Positions 1 to 7,193 of a stretch of DNA of 64,000 nt are shown here, one piece after another. The notes under the pieces were generated by a model. That model ran no database searches, was not told the origin of the DNA, and worked only from the letters and a program-made list of their open reading frames with translations. The position numbers and the translations under genes are program-made. Positions within the stretch are counted from its first letter, which is position 1. Each line of letters starts with the position of its first letter. The DNA comes from VAYN01 sp963702075. GTDB lineage: Bacteria; Actinomycetota; Thermoleophilia; Solirubrobacterales; 70-9. The DNA lies in the NCBI GenBank assembly GCA_963702075.1, contig OY969703.1, forward strand, positions 1,302,001 through 1,366,000, in the 5' to 3' direction.

Positions 1-58
1 AGTTGTAGTTGTCGATGACGACGTCGACGCTCAGCGCAGCGCCATCGCCGCCGCTCAT
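1..58 (-). CDS. Glycosyltransferase family 2, N-terminal fragment
   Basis: Only the first 19 or so codons lie in the window; the gene runs off the left edge. The N-terminus ends in VDVVIDNYN, the typical first beta strand of the GT-A nucleotide-binding fold in family 2 glycosyltransferases (V-V-I-x-N-Y-N). The ATG at 58-56 overlaps the TGA of the upstream membrane-protein gene as ATGA, so the two are translationally coupled in one minus-strand operon. A sugar transferase fits the neighbouring envelope-glycan genes. The family call rests on a very short stretch and could be wrong. Confidence 0.5.
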   Translation of the reverse strand, partial: MSGGDGAALSVDVVIDNYN

Positions 59-828
59 TCCGGCGGCTCCGGGATCCAGGCGGCGACCCGGCGGTAGGGC
101 TTGGTGATTCCCCGGCGGAAGAGGGTGGCCGAGACTTTCACCGGCCGCCCGTTCGAGTCCGGCGGCCGCACCGTGAGCAGCTTCTGTTCGCCCGGAGAGA
201 GCCGGAAGGCCCGCACCTCGAAGGGCTTTTCGCTGCGGTTGGTACGGAGCTCGAGCGTGAAGCCGTCGCGGCTCTGCTCGCGGCTGGCGATCCCGACCGT
301 GGCCACGGGCACCGACTTGCCCTGCTCGGCTTCGATCCACAGCTCCGAGTAGCCGATCGCGTTCTTGGCGGAGAAGGGAATGAAGATCAGGACAATGGCG
401 ACGATCCCGGCGACGATCCCCCCGGCAAGGAGACCCAGCTCGGCTCTCGCCGGCCGCCAACGCGGCCTGCGGGCGGCGGCTCGGGCCGGTTTGGGACGCG
501 ATATGGCCGCTCCGCGGGCGCAGCCGATCGTTACCAGACAGAGCGCGACCGCCCACCAGCCGGGCGAGATTCCGCCCGGAAGCGGGTCGATCGCCAGCGG
601 CAGCAGCGCCAGGGTCGCCAGGCTGAGGCCGACGCTGAGGACGAGCAGCCGCGGAGGGTCGATCCTGCGCTTGGCGAAGACGACACAGACGATCGCGTAG
701 CCGGGGAGGAAGAAGAAGAGCGGCGCGGCGGCCAGGAGGCTCAGCACCGGGACCGGCAGCAGCAGTGCCAGCACGGCGGAGGCGACCGCCACCTTGACCG
801 CCAAGCCGAGATCGCGGTTGCCCCTCAT
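55..828 (-). CDS. DUF1616-like membrane protein
   Basis: 257 aa. Two closely spaced hydrophobic segments at about residues 10-52 and two more at about 60-105 give a membrane-bound N-terminal half. An Arg/Pro-rich cytoplasmic-looking loop and another membrane segment (about 130-152) follow, then a soluble beta-rich C-terminal domain of about 100 residues. This layout (helices, then a compact extracytoplasmic domain with 'SELWIEAE...') resembles DUF1616 proteins found beside archaeal and actinobacterial glycosyltransferases. The start ATG overlaps the TGA of the preceding 600-aa membrane protein (ATGA), and its own stop overlaps the next glycosyltransferase start. A role in glycan assembly is inferred from context; no catalytic motif is visible. 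Confidence 0.7.
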   Translation of the reverse strand: MRGNRDLGLAVKVAVASAVLALLLPVPVLSLLAAAPLFFFLPGYAIVCVVFAKRRIDPPRLLVLSVGLSLATLALLPLAIDPLPGGISPGWWAVALCLVTIGCARGAAISRPKPARAAARRPRWRPARAELGLLAGGIVAGIVAIVLIFIPFSAKNAIGYSELWIEAEQGKSVPVATVGIASREQSRDGFTLELRTNRSEKPFEVRAFRLSPGEQKLLTVRPPDSNGRPVKVSATLFRRGITKPYRRVAAWIPEPPE

Positions 829-2627
829 CGCCCTTCTCCGAGATCGAAGATCGTGATCGCGCCGTTCGCGTAAATGCGCGAGACGTCCGGAACCCGGTTG
901 AACTTCGCGGTCGAGCTCCTCGGTTTGAGCGTTTCCCCGCTCGGTTCTTCGGTCGTGAAGAAATGCCCGCGCAGGGTGTCGGCGCTGGCATAGCGGCGGT
1001 CAGGGACGATGTAGCGAAGCTTGTGACGCCGCAGCAGCGGCAGCTCCCAGCCGGTGAAGGATTCGACGTCGAGGACGTCTTCGATTGCCGGCGAGCTGCC
1101 GGCGAAGGCGACCTTGCCGCCGGGGACCATCAGCAGGCCGGCGTCGGCGTTGGTCGCCGCGAAGCGCCCGCCCTCGATGTGCTCCCGCGACCATTCGGCG
1201 GCGCTCAGGGAGGGCGAGGGGATGACCTTGCCGTCGGCGGAGATCCGCATCGGCTTGGCCAGCTGCGAATCCCAGGGCCAGCCGGAGATCGCCCCGCCGA
1301 TCAGGAACAGCGCGATCAGCCCGGCGGCGGTCGCGCGCCAGCGTCGGCGCTCGGAGAAACGGGCGAGCGCGGCGACGAACGCGCAGCTGAGGGTGAAAGC
1401 GAGGCCGATGAAGAGGAACTCGCTGGCGCGGTTGCCGGTCTCCCAGGCGGGCGGCGCCAACCGCAGCGCCAGGGTCCCGAAGAAGGCGACGGCGGCGATC
1501 GCGAAGATCAGCGCGAACGGTTTCTTCATGTGGCGGCGGTAGATCTCGCGCAGGCCGAAGGGAAGGCAGGCGGCGAGGGCGATGACGGCCAGCAGCGCCA
1601 CCGCTTTGCCGAGCAGCGGGGTGGGTTCGACCGATGGGCCGCTCCCCGAGAAGAGGCTGCGAGGCGGGTCCTCGCCGCCGATCGTGTGGGCGATCGCTTC
1701 CACCGCGTTGCCGAGCACGGGCGAGAGATAGCCGACGGTGGTGCTGGCGACGACGAGCAGCCAGAACCCCGCCATCGCCGCGGCGGCAACGGCGAAGGGC
1801 CAGGGGTTCGGCGGCCGCCAGCTGCGGCGCACGAACCAGAAGGAGACGGCGAGGGCGGCGAGGAAGGCCGCGGTCGCGTAGGAAGTGAGGTGGTGGGTGA
1901 CGACGATCGCCGCCACCGCCAGCAGTACCGGCACCCCCCAGGCTCGCCAGGCGGTGCGGGGGGCGGCTTCGCGCTCGGCCAGGGCCATCATCACCAGCAG
2001 CAGCAGCGGCAGCGCCAGGGACTCGTAGGAGAACTGGGCACCCCAGTAGAGGAAGTTGAAGTTGCCGGTGTAGATGCCGACGCCGAGCCCGGCCGCGCGA
2101 GCCGAGCCGCTGACCCGCTCGAAGAGCAGGAAGAGCGCGGCGAGCATGACCAGGCGGGCGACTCCGATCAGGACGATCCCCGCCGGGTAGACCGAGAGCC
2201 CCGTCACCTTCATCAGCGCCGAGGCCGCCCCCTCCAGACCCGGGTAGTACGGGGTCACCTCGAGGATCGGGTTGTGCCGGAAAAGCGCCCCGGTCTGGTC
2301 GATCCGCACCGCGTTGAACGCGTGCACCTGCTCGTCGGAGAAGGTGAACAGCGGGGCGTCCCGCATCACCTTGACGAGGTAGAGGGAAAGTCCCAGTAGC
2401 AGGACCAGCAGCAGTCGCTCCCGGGGAGAGGCCGCTTTCGAGGTGAGCCGGTAGAAGATCGGCAGCGCGAAGACGAGGATCCCGAGCCAGGCGAGGACGG
2501 GAGAGCTGCTCTCGGTGGCTCGGGAGAGCGCGTTGGCGACCGAGACGATCAGCAGGCCGACCCCGGCAGCCAGCACTGCCGCCGGCAAGGCGGACCTCTG
2601 GCTTTCGGCCGAGCTCACTGTGGCCAC
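825..2627 (-). CDS. Polytopic membrane protein, possible GT-C type glycosyltransferase
   Basis: 600 aa with roughly 12 hydrophobic segments from residue 15 to about 450, followed by a soluble C-terminal region of about 150 residues. The first large loop carries FTFSDEQVHAFNAVRI, which places acidic residues outside the membrane, as in GT-C fold lipid-phosphosugar transferases. The sequence 'TNADAGLLMVPGGKVAFAG' in the tail looks like the soluble tail domain common in DUF2206/PMT-like proteins. The stop overlaps the next gene (ATGA), and the start overlaps the end of the XRE gene by 13 nt. Role in polysaccharide or glycoprotein assembly is inferred; the donor and acceptor are unknown. Confidence 0.65.
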   Translation of the reverse strand: MATVSSAESQRSALPAAVLAAGVGLLIVSVANALSRATESSSPVLAWLGILVFALPIFYRLTSKAASPRERLLLVLLLGLSLYLVKVMRDAPLFTFSDEQVHAFNAVRIDQTGALFRHNPILEVTPYYPGLEGAASALMKVTGLSVYPAGIVLIGVARLVMLAALFLLFERVSGSARAAGLGVGIYTGNFNFLYWGAQFSYESLALPLLLLVMMALAEREAAPRTAWRAWGVPVLLAVAAIVVTHHLTSYATAAFLAALAVSFWFVRRSWRPPNPWPFAVAAAAMAGFWLLVVASTTVGYLSPVLGNAVEAIAHTIGGEDPPRSLFSGSGPSVEPTPLLGKAVALLAVIALAACLPFGLREIYRRHMKKPFALIFAIAAVAFFGTLALRLAPPAWETGNRASEFLFIGLAFTLSCAFVAALARFSERRRWRATAAGLIALFLIGGAISGWPWDSQLAKPMRISADGKVIPSPSLSAAEWSREHIEGGRFAATNADAGLLMVPGGKVAFAGSSPAIEDVLDVESFTGWELPLLRRHKLRYIVPDRRYASADTLRGHFFTTEEPSGETLKPRSSTAKFNRVPDVSRIYANGAITIFDLGEGR

Positions 2628-2884
2628 CGGTCAGCGCGACGTTCGGCCTCTTCCAGGAGCTCGGGAAGACCGACCTCCAGGGCGTAGGCGACGCGACGCA
2701 GCGCGCCCCAGGTCGGCTCCAACCGGCCGGCTTCGATCGCGACGACCTGGCTCTCGTCCAGTTCCGCGCGACGCCCGAGCTCCCCCGGGCTCATCTGCGC
2801 CCGGTCGCGGAGATCGGCGATCGCGGCTCCGAGGGCCGCATCGGGATCGAGTTCAGGTCCGCCACGGGCCTTGCCCTCGCTCAT
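2615..2884 (-). CDS. XRE-family helix-turn-helix regulator
   Basis: About 89 aa from the ATG at 2884. Residues 20-75 form a classic Cro/C1 HTH: 'LRDRAQMSPGELGRRAELDE' then 'SQVVAIEAGRLEPTWGALRR' followed by 'VAYALEVGLPELLEEA'. A GTG at 2959 in the same frame would add 25 residues of no family likeness and overlap the upstream glycosyltransferase gene, so the shorter start is preferred, though neither has a convincing Shine-Dalgarno. It sits between two glycan genes in one operon and may act as a local regulator of that operon, but no operator was identified. Confidence 0.75.
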   Translation of the reverse strand: MSEGKARGGPELDPDAALGAAIADLRDRAQMSPGELGRRAELDESQVVAIEAGRLEPTWGALRRVAYALEVGLPELLEEAERRADRWPQ

Positions 2885-2945
2885 CGTGGTCGAGGCTAGC
2901 GTCGCCGTCGGGGGGGAAACGATCAGCGAGACTTGGTTGAAGCGT

Positions 2946-4556
2946 TCAAGCGGTAGCACGCGCGCGCTGCTGCTCGGTGACCTCGGCCGGCGAGGCTTGC
3001 CGATGCGCGCGGATCATGCGGCGGCGCCTGCGGGCCTCGCGGAAGATCGTGCCGAGGACGCGGAAGCCGTCGCGGAAAGTCTTCAGGTTGCTCTCGCCGT
3101 GCATGCGCAGTTTCTCGTAGCTCGGCACCTCGGTGATCTTCATCCCGGCGGAGGCCATCCGCAGGTTGATCAGCGTCTCCACCTCGAAACCGGGGACGTC
3201 GAGCGAGATAAAGGGCAGGCAGCGGGCCCAGAAGGCGTTGTAGCCGTAGCAGAGGTCGGTGAACTTGGTGCCGTGCATCATGTTGGCGGTGCCGCTGAGG
3301 ACCGTGTTGCCGAGGCTGCGCAGCCTGGTGATGTCGGCGCTGCCGCCGCCGGGCATGTAGCGCGAACCCTTGGCGAAGTCAGCGCCGGCTTCCAGCGCGT
3401 CGATGAAGGCGGGGATCTCGGCCGGGTCGGCGGAGCCGTCGGCGTCGAGCATGACGACGAGGTTGCCGGTGACGGCGGCGAAGCCGGTGCGGAAGGCGTC
3501 GCCCTTGCCGCGGCCGCTCTGGCTGGTGACGCGGATCTCCGGGTAGGCGCGGCGGGCGGCCTCGATCGTGTTGTCCTTCGAGTTGCCGTCGACGAGGATC
3601 ACCTCGTGCAGGCCCTCGGGCAGTTCGGAGAGGACCTGGCCGATGTTCTTTTCCTCGTTCATCGCCGGGACGACGACGCTGACTTTGGTCTTGCGGTTGC
3701 GCCGGTCGGGACCTTTGTAAGGGACGGAGCTGCGGGCGCCGAGCGCCTCGACGCCGATCAGCGGCACGCCGCCGATCCGGCTGGTCGTCACCGACTGCGC
3801 CTCGAGCAGGTCGAGCGGGCGCGGCAGCAGGCTGACCGGGACGCCGATCGATTTGAAGGCGCGCATCAGCTCCAGCAGGCCTTCGTCGTCGGCGTGGGAG
3901 CTGGAGATGACGACGCGGTCGGCGTGGTAGCGCTCGACCACCTCGAGGGCGGCGACGCGGCCGGCGGTGCCGGGGTCTTTCTCGGCAGGCGGCACGGTGC
4001 CGACGACGTTCGCGTACTTTTTCAGCGGCGCGTAGGCGCGCAGGCGGTCGGCGGTGTCCTCGTCGCCGACCAGGACCCAGCGCTCCTGCGGGTTGAACCG
4101 CTCTATATACGGGGTGAGGACGGAGCGAAGAGCCGTGTCGAGGGCGATGAAGCCGATCCACAGGCCCAGCTGTTCGACGCCGCCGAGGGAGGTCAGGAGC
4201 GAAGCCGACCAGGCGAAGATCGCCGCGACGAGGAAGCGGATCAGCGGCCAGCCGCGCGCCCCCTCCTCGGCCCGCGCCGAAGCCGAACCGTAGACGCCGA
4301 GCATGCCGTAGACGAGGACGAGCACCAGCTGCGCGACCGGGAAGGCCGGAACGAAAGCGACGCCGGCGAGGGCGACCACGATCGCCAGGGCGACGGAGGA
4401 TGAGACGAAGTCGGCGAGCGGGAGGAGCCAGAGCCCGGGGCCGCGCTTGGCCATCGGCATCGCCCCGAGGGTGGGGCGATCCTGGACGAGGGCTTCGCGC
4501 CCGCCGGAGGTGGGCTGGAAGGGATGATCTAGGGGGACTTCGGAGGAAGAGTGCAT
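2946..4556 (-). CDS. Membrane-anchored family 2 glycosyltransferase fused to a CoA-binding-3-like region
   Basis: About 536 aa from the ATG at 4556; a GTG at 4649 would add 31 residues. The N-terminal 270 residues contain about four membrane helices and then a Rossmann-like segment (WVLVGDEDTADRL ... RIGGVPLIGV). That is the layout seen N-terminal of polyprenyl glycosylphosphotransferases. The catalytic sugar-1-phosphate transferase domain expected next is absent. Instead there is a dolichyl-phosphate-mannose-synthase-like GT2 domain: VVPAMNEEKNIGQVL, VDGNSKDNT, RGKGDAFRTG and the metal/nucleotide motif MLDADGSADP. It probably transfers a sugar from an NDP-sugar to a polyprenyl phosphate at the membrane. 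Leads the minus-strand glycan operon. Confidence 0.8.
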   Translation of the reverse strand: MHSSSEVPLDHPFQPTSGGREALVQDRPTLGAMPMAKRGPGLWLLPLADFVSSSVALAIVVALAGVAFVPAFPVAQLVLVLVYGMLGVYGSASARAEEGARGWPLIRFLVAAIFAWSASLLTSLGGVEQLGLWIGFIALDTALRSVLTPYIERFNPQERWVLVGDEDTADRLRAYAPLKKYANVVGTVPPAEKDPGTAGRVAALEVVERYHADRVVISSSHADDEGLLELMRAFKSIGVPVSLLPRPLDLLEAQSVTTSRIGGVPLIGVEALGARSSVPYKGPDRRNRKTKVSVVVPAMNEEKNIGQVLSELPEGLHEVILVDGNSKDNTIEAARRAYPEIRVTSQSGRGKGDAFRTGFAAVTGNLVVMLDADGSADPAEIPAFIDALEAGADFAKGSRYMPGGGSADITRLRSLGNTVLSGTANMMHGTKFTDLCYGYNAFWARCLPFISLDVPGFEVETLINLRMASAGMKITEVPSYEKLRMHGESNLKTFRDGFRVLGTIFREARRRRRMIRAHRQASPAEVTEQQRARATA

Positions 4557-4649
4557 TGGCTGCGAGGTTGGACTGGGCTTGTCTTTGTAAGTCAGGAACG
4601 GAACCTTGGTTGCGGTTGTCAACGCAAAGTCCGTATCGGCAGCCGCCAC

Positions 4650-4799
4650 GGATCACCTAAACCGCTGCAACAGGCGTAACGCCCCCTCAGATTACGGAAC
4701 TAGGGACCGGAAAAGCGGTTTTCCCAAATAATGGGGATGCGCTGCTCATGCCTATGCATTAGGCGCCGCCGCGGTTTCTCGAAAAAAAACGCGATCTGT
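4650..4799. other. Intergenic spacer upstream of the glycan operon
   Basis: About 150 nt, more A/T-containing than its surroundings, between the glycan operon and the lyase gene (both minus strand). It should carry the promoter of the glycan operon and the 3' end of the lyase transcript. No convincing terminator hairpin or promoter hexamer pair was found. Confidence 0.3.
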
Positions 4800-5849
4800 C
4801 TACTTATAGGCCTCGGCGAGCTCCGGATCCTTCTCCGCGAGCATCTCCGCCAGCTCGACCATCACCTTGCACTGCTTCCAGGTGGCGTCGTCCTGCATCT
4901 TGCCGTCGATCATGTGGACGCCGCGGCCGTCGGGGATCGCCTCGATCACCTTCTTGGCGAACTTGACCTCGTCCGGCGGTGGGCTGAAGACCTTCTTCGC
5001 GATCCCGATCTGGACCGGGTGCAGGGACCAGGCGCCGACGCAGCCCATCAGGAAGGCGGCGCGGAACTGGGTCTCGCAGCCGGCCGTGTCCTTGATGTCG
5101 CCGAAGGGCCCGTAGAAGGGGAGGATGCCGGCGGAGGTGCAAGCGTCGACCATGCGGGCGATCGAGTAGTGCCAGAGGTCCTGCTGGGCTGAGACACGGT
5201 CGGCCTCGGGGTTCTCGGGGTCGGCCGGGTCCTCCATCACCCGGTAGCCGGGGTGGCCGCCGCCGACGCGGGTCGTCTTCATCCGGCGGGCGGCGGCGAG
5301 GTCGGCGGGGCCGAAGCTCATCCCCTGCATCCGCGGGCTGGCGTTGGCGATCTCCTCCAGGTTGACCACGCCCTGCGGGGTCTCGAGGATCGCGTGGACG
5401 AGGATCGGGCGCGAGAGCCCGGCCTTCGCCTCGAGCTGGGCGAGCAGGCGGTCGACGTAGTGGATGTCGTGGGCGCCCTCGACCTTCGGCACCATGATCG
5501 TCTCCAGCTGCTCGCCGATCTCGCCGACCAGCTGGGTGAAGTCGTCGAGCACCCAGGGGCTCTCCAGCGAGTTGACCCGGGTCCAGAGCGAGGTCGCCCC
5601 GAAGTCGTTCTCCTTGGCGGCGCGAATCAGGCCCTCGCGCGCGGCCTCCTTGCGGTCGACCGGGACGGCGTCCTCGAGGTTGCCGAGCAGGATGTCGGTT
5701 TTGGCGGCGATGTCGCCGGCCTTGGCCACCATCTTCTCGTTCGAGAAGTCGAGGAAGTGGATCATCCGCGAGGGCTTGACGGGGATCTCGCGAAGCGGCT
5801 CGGGGGCGCCGATCGCCTGCGGCAGGAAGAAGTCTCGTGGATGTCTCAA
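4800..5849 (-). CDS. mcl: L-malyl-CoA / beta-methylmalyl-CoA lyase (HpcH/HpaI-CitE family)
   Basis: 349 aa, the same length class as the Chloroflexus malyl-CoA lyase. Its motifs match that enzyme as I recall it: FYxPxAIGAPEPxRE-like N-terminus (here FFLPQAIGAPEPLREIPVKP), the acid pair in GNLEDAVP, VRVNSLESPWVLDD, IMVPKVEGAHDIHYVD, the metal-binding ILETPQGVVNLEEIA, and SFGPADLAAARRMKTTRVGG. It cleaves (2R,3S)-beta-methylmalyl-CoA to glyoxylate and propionyl-CoA (and L-malyl-CoA to acetyl-CoA and glyoxylate), the carbon-splitting step of the ethylmalonyl-CoA pathway. Four other enzymes of that pathway lie within 20 kb. Citramalyl-CoA lyase activity is also possible. Transcribed alone. Confidence 0.85.
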   Translation of the reverse strand: MRHPRDFFLPQAIGAPEPLREIPVKPSRMIHFLDFSNEKMVAKAGDIAAKTDILLGNLEDAVPVDRKEAAREGLIRAAKENDFGATSLWTRVNSLESPWVLDDFTQLVGEIGEQLETIMVPKVEGAHDIHYVDRLLAQLEAKAGLSRPILVHAILETPQGVVNLEEIANASPRMQGMSFGPADLAAARRMKTTRVGGGHPGYRVMEDPADPENPEADRVSAQQDLWHYSIARMVDACTSAGILPFYGPFGDIKDTAGCETQFRAAFLMGCVGAWSLHPVQIGIAKKVFSPPPDEVKFAKKVIEAIPDGRGVHMIDGKMQDDATWKQCKVMVELAEMLAEKDPELAEAYK

Positions 5850-5953
5850 GGTGCTCCTCGCGTCTCGGTTCTGGGGACGGGCGGGCGTAAATCTAGCCAG
5901 AGGGCGGATTTTCCGCCTTCCTCAATCGTAAATTCCCTGGTATCGAGGGATCT

Positions 5954-6319
5954 GTGCGTGACAACACCGAGGACTGGGTCATCCCCCGCGGCGCCGTGCC
6001 GACGCTAGATCAGCTCGAGGCGCGGATCGACGAGGCGCTGGTGGTCTCGCGTGCTTCAGAGGCCGGCGTGCGGGAAGTGGGGGAGATGGCCCTCGACGCT
6101 GCCCGCCAGGCGCAGCGGGCGGCCGAGGCAGCGGAGACCAGCGCCCGGGCGGCGGCCGAGGTCAGCCGCGCTCCGCGCCAGCCCGCTGCCGCGTCGGCTG
6201 CCGATTCGCCGGCTCCCGCCGCGACGCGGGAAATGGTGATCGATCCGCTGAAGCGGTTCAACGACCGCGCCGACGCGATCTCCGCCCGCCTGCGGGAGCT
6301 GCAGCGGGTTCCTCTTTAA
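5954..6319 (+). CDS. Hypothetical Ala-rich coiled-coil protein
   Basis: 121 aa with a GTG start. Residues 15-75 are an uninterrupted Ala/Glu/Arg-rich heptad-like helix, followed by a Pro/Ala linker and a second short helix ('DPLKRFNDRADAISARLREL'). No signal peptide, membrane segment or known domain is visible. It is divergent from the lyase gene with about 100 nt between them. Composition is typical of small cytoplasmic scaffold or accessory proteins of high-GC actinobacteria. Function unknown; coding potential is supported by codon bias and by the lack of overlap with other genes. Confidence 0.55.
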   Translation: MRDNTEDWVIPRGAVPTLDQLEARIDEALVVSRASEAGVREVGEMALDAARQAQRAAEAAETSARAAAEVSRAPRQPAAASAADSPAPAATREMVIDPLKRFNDRADAISARLRELQRVPL

Positions 6320-6330
6320 AACGACGGCGC

Positions 6331-6930
6331 TCAGGCTGCACAGTGGGAGCCGAAGTGCTCGGTCCAGAGGTGGACGCCCGCGAGACCGCCGAGGGTGCCC
6401 ACGCGCAGGTCGAACCCGGTTTCGCCAAAGTTGCCGAGGACGTTCGCGCGGTGGGCAGGCGAGCGCATCCAGGCGCGGAAGATCGCGCCGACGGTCCCTT
6501 CCTCTTCGACGCCCCAGGCGAGGTTCTCGCCGACCCGCCAGCACGGGGAGCCCATGTAGCCGGTTTCTGCGATCCAGTAGTAGAAGGGCCTGCCGCAGGC
6601 CGTATGGCTGAATTCGTCGCAGCGCAGCAGGTCTGCCGTCTTCGCGACGGCCGATTCGCGCAGCTCCGTGGTCTGGCTCAGGGGCGGCAGCCCTAAACGG
6701 GCGCGGGCTCCGTTGACGAGGCAGAGCATGGTCGCCTCCTGGGCCGCGGCGGGGGCGTCGAGCCCGAGGTCGGCGCGGCACCCACCAGATTCGGCGGCTT
6801 GGCGGGGGCTCGCCTCCGGCACCGCCCTGGGGCCGCCGAGCGCTCCCCTGCTCTCCGCAGCGGCGACGTTTGCGGCGAGCAGGCAGAAGAGCGCAGCCGT
6901 CGTGGCCAGGAGGAAGATTCGGCCGCCCAT
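6331..6930 (-). CDS. Secreted CAP/SCP-domain protein
   Basis: About 199 aa from the ATG at 6930, chosen because it starts a clean signal peptide (MGGRIFLLATTAALFCLLAA...AA). An in-frame start at 7014 would bury it. The mature part is a bacterial CAP domain of the YkwD type: LVNGARARLGLPPL, then FSHTACGR, the signature GENLAWG and WMRSPAHRANVLGNFGETGFDLR. Cysteines at several places (CLVNG, LLRCDEF, ACGR, PCWRVG, SHCAA) suggest disulfides and an extracellular location. Bacterial CAP proteins are widespread on envelopes but their biochemical role is mostly unknown. Its stop is 12 nt from that of the coiled-coil gene. Confidence 0.85.
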   Translation of the reverse strand: MGGRIFLLATTAALFCLLAANVAAAESRGALGGPRAVPEASPRQAAESGGCRADLGLDAPAAAQEATMLCLVNGARARLGLPPLSQTTELRESAVAKTADLLRCDEFSHTACGRPFYYWIAETGYMGSPCWRVGENLAWGVEEEGTVGAIFRAWMRSPAHRANVLGNFGETGFDLRVGTLGGLAGVHLWTEHFGSHCAA

Positions 6931-7078
6931 GCAAGGCCTATCGCCGCCGGCCAGCCCACTCCCGACCCCTCGAAAAAACCTTGGACGAATGGTCGGCCGG
7001 GTGGAAGAAAACACCCATAACGAATCCCGAGCCCGGAAACTTGCGCCAGACCTTTAGCAAAAATAACTAGTTTGGCCG

Positions 7079-7109
7079 AATGTTTGATCTCCTCAATTAG
7101 TCAAACGTT
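7079..7109. promoter_or_regulatory. Dyad symmetry upstream of the collagen-like gene
   Basis: AATGTTTGA and TCAAACGTT, separated by 13 nt (one mismatch in nine), in the A/T-rich 260-nt spacer before the collagen-like gene. The spacing would suit a dimeric repressor or activator, or a short hairpin. No regulator is known; position and symmetry are the only evidence. Confidence 0.3.
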
Positions 7110-7193
7110 GATGCTTTTTGTACGTTCGCCGCCGGGGCCGCCGCTTGCGGCTTCTTTCTTTTTTTGGACGTAGACCCAGTTAGGAGATCCGCA

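Noticed and set aside
963..2399. Very long open frame antisense to the 600-aa membrane protein
   Set aside because: Composition (Gly/Arg/Glu/Asp-rich with no hydrophobic core) is typical of a shadow frame in GC-rich DNA; the opposite strand has a clear membrane protein in an operon.
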